A stretch of 64,000 nucleotides of DNA from Galbula dea (lineage: Eukaryota; Chordata; Aves; Piciformes; Galbulidae). Shown one piece after another: positions 59,101-64,000 of the stretch. A model generated the notes under the pieces. It was not told the DNA's origin and searched no databases. It was given only the letters and a program-made list of their open reading frames with translations. Position 1 is the stretch's first letter; each line of letters starts with the position of its first letter. The DNA lies in the NCBI GenBank assembly GCA_013399015.1, contig VWZX01004666.1, positions 4,064,156-4,128,155 on the forward strand, written 5' to 3'. The position numbers and the translations under genes were made by a program.

Positions 59101-62100
59101 AAATTGAGGCTGGCAATTTTATAGCCACAAATTGATTTTTACACAAAGAACAAGTAAACTGTACCCCCTCTCATTTGGGAGGCAAAAATATATGTGTCTA
59201 AAACCAGAACAATTCAACAGATTTGTACAGAAGCACTGACACATAATTAAAATATAATACAGACTCTGGCTTAAAAAGTCTGAGAAGGTATCCTGGGAGC
59301 CCTGATGCTATTTGCTCTTGTTATTGCACTTTCTTTTCTTAAGAATTTATTGTAGGTTGCTGTCAGAGAAGGTAATTGAGAGGCTTTGGGTCTTGCCCAT
59401 TTTGATCTTGTGATGTTATTGTTGTTAGTACTGTGATAGGTTATAGAAGTGGGCTTGGGTAGTGCCACTTGTACTGTAATTATACTAGGGTTTCAGTAGT
59501 ACTGTAATTTACAGCACTTCACCTAACAGCAAGTTTTTTGCTTCAGCAAAAAAGTATTGCATCTTAATGTCACTTACCTTTTCCTTCTTGTGACAGCACA
59601 TGCACAGAAAGGCGATGACTGAAGAGCAGTGTGTATGACTGTTGAAATATGGAGCCAGCTGCAAGCTGGGTTGGCATGCAGTATGTTGGCTTATAGCCTT
59701 CGGTACCCTGCTTATGCCAGGAAACACAACTTTGGAAGGGATCAAGACATGACTTTGAATTTACTATCTGAAATGTGCCTTATGTACACTACCAGAAGAG
59801 AAGTGGGTAGAGATTAATTTAAGCAGCTGGCCTTGATTTATAGCAACCTTGTTGCAGAGCCTCCCAGTAGCTGTGACACCCACAAGTGAGATTATTTCAG
59901 AATAAAGGTTAAAGAAGTATCAAAATGCTTGGTGGAAAGTTTGAGATGATGTAGAGGTCATTTACAACTGTGAAGTTTTCTGATCAGCAGTGCCTATTCT
60001 ATGCTAACTATGTAAGCATGATGTTTGCAAGACTTGAACATCAGTCCAAAATGTCATTCCTAGGACTTGCATTGGACTGTCTACATGGATGTACTTCTCC
60101 ATAATGAACTGCCTTGGTCACTGTTACTAACAGTGACATCAAAATAGCAGGTTAGGAGACTTGAATCTTCTGCAAGGTCTTTTCTAACTTGGTGGTTAGG
60201 TTTTTGGAGAGCGTGTCACCTTAGTTTTGATTGTGCTGAAATACAAGAAGATGCCTTGCAGCAACACAAGTTTTTCAAACTGTGGAAGTGCTTTCTTTTT
60301 TAATTCCCAAAGGTACTGGGAGCCTTTTTTTGTGAAACAGAACCTGGGTGTTGTACTTCTGTGGGGTGTGTTTGTTTGTTTGATTTTGACGTGTGCTCAG
60401 ACCTAGTTCCTACTTCTGAACTGTAATTCTGGGGTGTTCATTTATTTAGATGCCTTTAAATCCAGAGAACAGTTCTGTATTGGCTTTGCTGTATTTAATT
60501 CTAATTTTCACATCACTGTGAATTGTTCTTAAGGTTCATTAAATCAACTTCTTCAGTTATATGACTTCTGTTAGTAGTTTGGCTTAATTGCTATATAGCC
60601 TGTTCTGAAAAGCTTATTTAATTCAGAAGGTAATGAATCCTGTTTAAATATAGTCAACTGTATTGACTATGTCCATGTTTTATCTTCTACTTTTTACTCA
60701 GATGTTTACTAGCAGCTTCAGAAGGTCACATGTGAAGGAGTTCTGTACCTGTGCTGAGTTCAGTGTGATGGGATGACTGTTCTGTCTGCAGCAGATGTTT
60801 CAGCATGTTCTATACACACTGAAAAATTATCCTTTAATATGCGAACAGGTCTTGATAGGTTAGCACTTTTGTTGTTTACAATGTATGACACTCACAAATA
60901 CAACTTTTCTGATGTTTCAGAAACAGTAAACCTATCTGTTTGCTTCTGATTAGGGAAGATGGCTGAAGTAAAAAGAGACCATAGCAGGAAAACCTCAGGT
61001 TCTTCTGTTGTTGGTATGTCTGTGGAGGAGAATACTGGATGTATTACTATCATGATTCTCTTGAGAAGGCAGTCTGGCTTTTTTGGAGGAGGTGAACAAT
61101 GGTGTGTGCATATAGAGGGGATGAGGCATGCAAAATGGCCAGACCTACCTGTGGCCTAGAGTCTCATTGTTTTAGCAGCAGGTTTTAAAATCGCTATGAA
61201 GTGTGGAGTCTTTCAGCAGTTAGACACAGTTTCTCTGCTCTTCCCTTTGTTCTGGTTCAGCATGTTTGTTTTGCCCTTTTGTAAACTGAATCTGGGAAGT
61301 AATCATTTAAAAGCAAAAATGCCCTTTTCAGGGATCCTTTATTTTTTTAATTAGGTTATTTCTAGTTTTGTTTTGATCAGAGATCAAATAGCTTTTGGCA
61401 CTTGTACTATAGTTGCTCAGTTTCTTTTCTGTTCTCTTTAGTCTTTGTCATATTTATGCTGCTATGTTGATGGGCTTTTGTTTGTTTTATAGTGACTACA
61501 GTTGCTGTCTCACCTCTTTGATGGAAGAGGATTATGACCCAGAAGTGAATTCTCCACTGTAAAAGAAGCAGCTCTTGTGGAATAATCTGTTTCCCTTTAA
61601 AAGCAGCACCTAGTCTACAAAAAAATAGAGTAGAAGTGATTATTTTTGGACCTGACTTTTTTTGTTCATGTGACCTACGTTTCAGCATGTAAATGGTGAA
61701 AAACAGGGAGATAAACATTTGTGCCTGCTTTTGAGCTTTATATCAAGTAGTGCTTAGCTCTGTGGAGCATTAACCAAGTTATATGAAGACCAGAGTATAT
61801 CCTAACATTCATTTTTTTTAAATACTATACTTTTTTTAGCAGATGTATGTGAGAAAAATGAAGATTATATTTTAGGAGCTTTTGGGCAGATGCTTCTTGT
61901 TTAGATCTCGGCATTTGGGGCAAACATTTTTAGGTGACGTTGTCCTTTTCCCAGAGTGTTCAGGTTGATCTGCTGCAGATCATGAATTATCCAGCAGACT
62001 TGAGTGTATCTGTTCAGTATTAACCATGGTGTTGCTCTGAATGTTGTCGCAGAGGTTTGTCAAATCTTTTTGTAATGTAAAGGCTGACTTCTGAACCACC

Positions 62101-62185
62101 ACAACTAGAGGAAATTTAATGAGGTGAACGTGGTAGTGGCTTTTTTTTTAAATCTAAATTACCTTCTTAGGTATTTTTTTTGTAG

Positions 62186-62380
62186 TGATAGTGCAAAGAG
62201 AGGTTAAAATGAGCAGCTGAGGGGGTGAAGGGCACAGCTGGCACGAAGTGCGGCCTCTTGTGCTCAGCTTCGAGACGCACTATTGCCTCAAAGCCGGCCT
62301 TAGAGTATACTGGAGAAGGAACTCGAAGGTCAGTGAAGCACAGAAACTGAGGACATTGGACTACAGAGGCCAAAATCAGG
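62186..62380 (+). other. GPBP1L1: Candidate GPBP1L1 5' untranslated exon
   Basis: A T-run with TTTTTTTTGTAG| acceptor at 62185 and a near-perfect donor (CAGG|GTAAGTG) after 62380 bound 195 bases. These are noticeably richer in G, C and CpG than the surrounding intron. All plus-strand frames are short, which fits leader sequence. It would be an optional exon between exon 1 and the start-codon exon. A real transcript is needed to confirm it. Confidence 0.4.
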
Positions 62381-63214
62381 GTAAGTGATCGTATTTCCTT
62401 TTTTCTTTGCTTACATAATGTTGACTTGTTTGTGGATGAGGTCTAGCACAAAAGTAAAGAAAAATGGTAAACTGGAGAACTTGCCACAAAAAGGCAGAAT
62501 TCAGTTATACAGAGCAATAATGGAATTTTTATCATTTTTAGCAGAACTTTTCCAACATCTTAACATACTGGAAGGAGCAGTTCACTTTCAGATTCCTCAG
62601 TGAGACACCATAGCTGGCCTTCAGTTGAACTTCCATTAATATCCTTTGACCAGCTTGTGTTCTGTTGCTAACCATTTGGTTTCTTAGCTGTGAAAGCAGT
62701 TTTAGCATGGGTTATTCCCTGGTGTATGGAAGTTGGTGAATCAAGAAAACCTTTTCAGTTTAGGGGTTCAGGAGCTGGCATGCAATTGTCTTTCAGGTCT
62801 CTGACCTACTCTGTGTCATATTGGATTTACAGCCTCTGGAATAAAACATACAGTGATCATAAGATGATGAGCAATGAAGGAATGTACTCCAGATTCTGTC
62901 ATGTCTTGTTGTTGCACATCTCTGCATTGTGTGGCTCTTCTATGCTGTTCTGGTTTCTTTCCACCTCCATGCCCAGCCTATCATAAATTTCATGGGTGTG
63001 TTAAATGTAAACAGGAAGTAACTGGGAATGTTTAATTCATACCTGTTTTGGTCAGAGGAGCTGACTTTGCAGAAAAAAACCCACTTAGTTACAATGTGGA
63101 AAAGGAGAGCATTTTCCCCTTCCTATTTGTGTAGGCCAAGCTTTGTGAACTAAATTGTATTATTATTTCAGTTTGGAAAAGATGATGGTCAGGGAATATT
63201 CTTTTCATTTACAG

Positions 63215-63329
63215 ATCCTGGCCATGAGGTTTGATGCCTCATTTTATTGAAGGGAGACACTGGACCTAAATGGCGCAGCATGACTTTGTTCCTGCCTGGC
63301 TTAACTTCTCAACGCCACAGTCAACCAAG
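63215..63329 (+). CDS. GPBP1L1: GPBP1L1 first coding exon (coding from 63270)
   Basis: GPBP1L1 (vasculin-like 1) is a nuclear protein related to the GC-rich promoter-binding protein GPBP1. The acceptor is TTTACAG| at 63214 and the donor ACCAAG|GTAACG after 63329. The ATG at 63270 begins MAQHDFVPAWLNFSTPQSTK, nearly identical to the start of human GPBP1L1 as I remember it. The paralogue GPBP1 reads ...FAPAWLNFPTPPS at this place, so GPBP1L1 is preferred. The exon ends on a codon boundary. The remaining exons lie beyond the right edge; no next exon was found in 63330-64000. Confidence 0.93.
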
Positions 63330-64000
63330 GTAACGTTAATACGGATCACTATCTTTATAGCTATTACAATAGTAGAAAGCAAAATATTCCCCCAGTGTTT
63401 TGTTGACCTTAAAATGTTTATTTTTAACTTTTGTGTTTTTAAACAAGGCTTTTGGAAACTTTGATGTCTTTATGTTGAGACTTGAGTGAGATCCGAAATA
63501 CGAAATCGTTAAAGAAATGATCCTAAGTCTGTGGGAGTCAAGACTTAGCCTGCCAGTTACTTACAGTTCAGGATATAATTTGGGTTTGATGTATGAAAGT
63601 AGTCTGACCCTTGCTGAGTAGTAGGTTGATAATAAGCCCTTGGGCTCTAACACCAAACTCAGAAATACTTATTAGTTTTTTGCAACCTTAAAGTGAGAGC
63701 AGTTTGCTTGTCACCTTTTTTCTAAAACAGATTCCAGAAGAAGCTTCAGTTGACCCAGGAAGTCTGGTTTAGGACTTTAACAGTTTGAGTTGCTTGTGCA
63801 TGGCAGTGAAGAAAAACATTTTAATAGCAAACCAGGTCACGATGGACAATATTGATGAACAAGAAAGATTACAACTTTCAACTTCGTGCTTAAATATGCA
63901 GAGACAAATGTAGTTTCAGGATACATTAAAAACAAACCTCTGATTTTTTATAAGTGAGGGAAAGTAAAATGTAAGATTCTGTAGAATCTTAATGCTAGAA
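63330..64000 (+). other. GPBP1L1: GPBP1L1 intron after the first coding exon, partial
   Basis: Intron sequence to the right edge. A CTAAAACAG acceptor-like site at 63730 is not followed by sequence resembling the next GPBP1L1 exon, so none is called. Confidence 0.8.

Larger units (their letters stand above)
46723..63214 (+). other. GPBP1L1: Long 5' intron region of GPBP1L1
   Basis: About 16.5 kb between the first exon and the first coding exon. It starts inside the CpG island and becomes AT-rich after about 47.6 kb. It contains a T/G-rich tract (48460-48530), a GT-rich and CA-rich pair of tracts forming an imperfect inverted repeat (52030-52075 and 52165-52260) and a C11T10 run (53088-53108). 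A candidate extra leader exon sits at 62186-62380. I recognised no CR1 copy and no nested protein gene; the open frames are short and without family resemblance. Confidence 0.6.

Noticed and set aside
63722..63790. Acceptor-like CTAAAACAG as the next GPBP1L1 exon
   Set aside because: The following sequence does not encode the expected Ser/Thr-rich GPBP1L1 continuation and hits stops in all frames that fit the phase.
1..64000. CRISPR arrays, operons, phage or retroviral proviruses, tRNA and rRNA genes
   Set aside because: No regularly spaced direct repeats, no paired LTRs, no gag/pol/env-like frames, and no convincing tRNA A/B boxes were seen. The DNA is typical vertebrate intron and spacer with CR1 elements.

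Overview
This is a stretch of vertebrate nuclear DNA, almost certainly from a bird. It has split genes with GT/AG introns, CpG-island promoters, CR1 retroposon tails in the avian style, and an intact gene for egg riboflavin-binding protein. The protein differences from the chicken riboflavin-binding protein I remember are numerous enough that the species is probably not chicken. Two ambiguous bases (2067, 30818) show this is an assembly draft.

Genes from left to right: (1) the promoter and probable first coding exon of MAST2 on the minus strand (CpG island about 1940-2760), with the rest of MAST2 lying off the left edge; (2) the riboflavin-binding protein gene on the plus strand (about 12.06-24.46 kb), with one non-coding and five coding exons that join exactly into 238 codons; (3) IPP (KLHL27), a BTB-BACK-Kelch protein on the plus strand, with eight coding exons (34758-40289) giving 583 residues; (4) TMEM69 on the minus strand, with two coding exons (45342-43979) giving 257 residues; (5) the 5' end of GPBP1L1 on the plus strand, with a non-coding first exon near 46.7 kb and the first coding exon at 63270-63329, continuing off the right edge.

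From my memory of the human map, MAST2-IPP-TMEM69-GPBP1L1 has the same order and relative orientation as at human 1p34.1. The difference here is the riboflavin-binding protein gene lying between MAST2 and IPP. The broadly expressed genes have GC-rich promoters, two of them with NRF1-type palindromes. TMEM69 and GPBP1L1 appear to share a divergent promoter. The riboflavin-binding protein gene instead has a TATA box in AT-rich DNA, as expected for a tissue-specific, hormone-driven liver and oviduct gene.

The remaining sequence is intron and spacer. It holds three recognisable CR1 3' ends, a much older CR1/L3-type reverse transcriptase relic (about 26.56-27.84 kb, minus strand), simple repeats, and a striking 75-base perfect hairpin at 29045-29119. 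I see no CRISPR, operon or other prokaryotic feature, and no recognisable endogenous retrovirus. The most interesting unexplained element is the hairpin. The most informative gene-level observations concern lineage-specific changes in riboflavin-binding protein.
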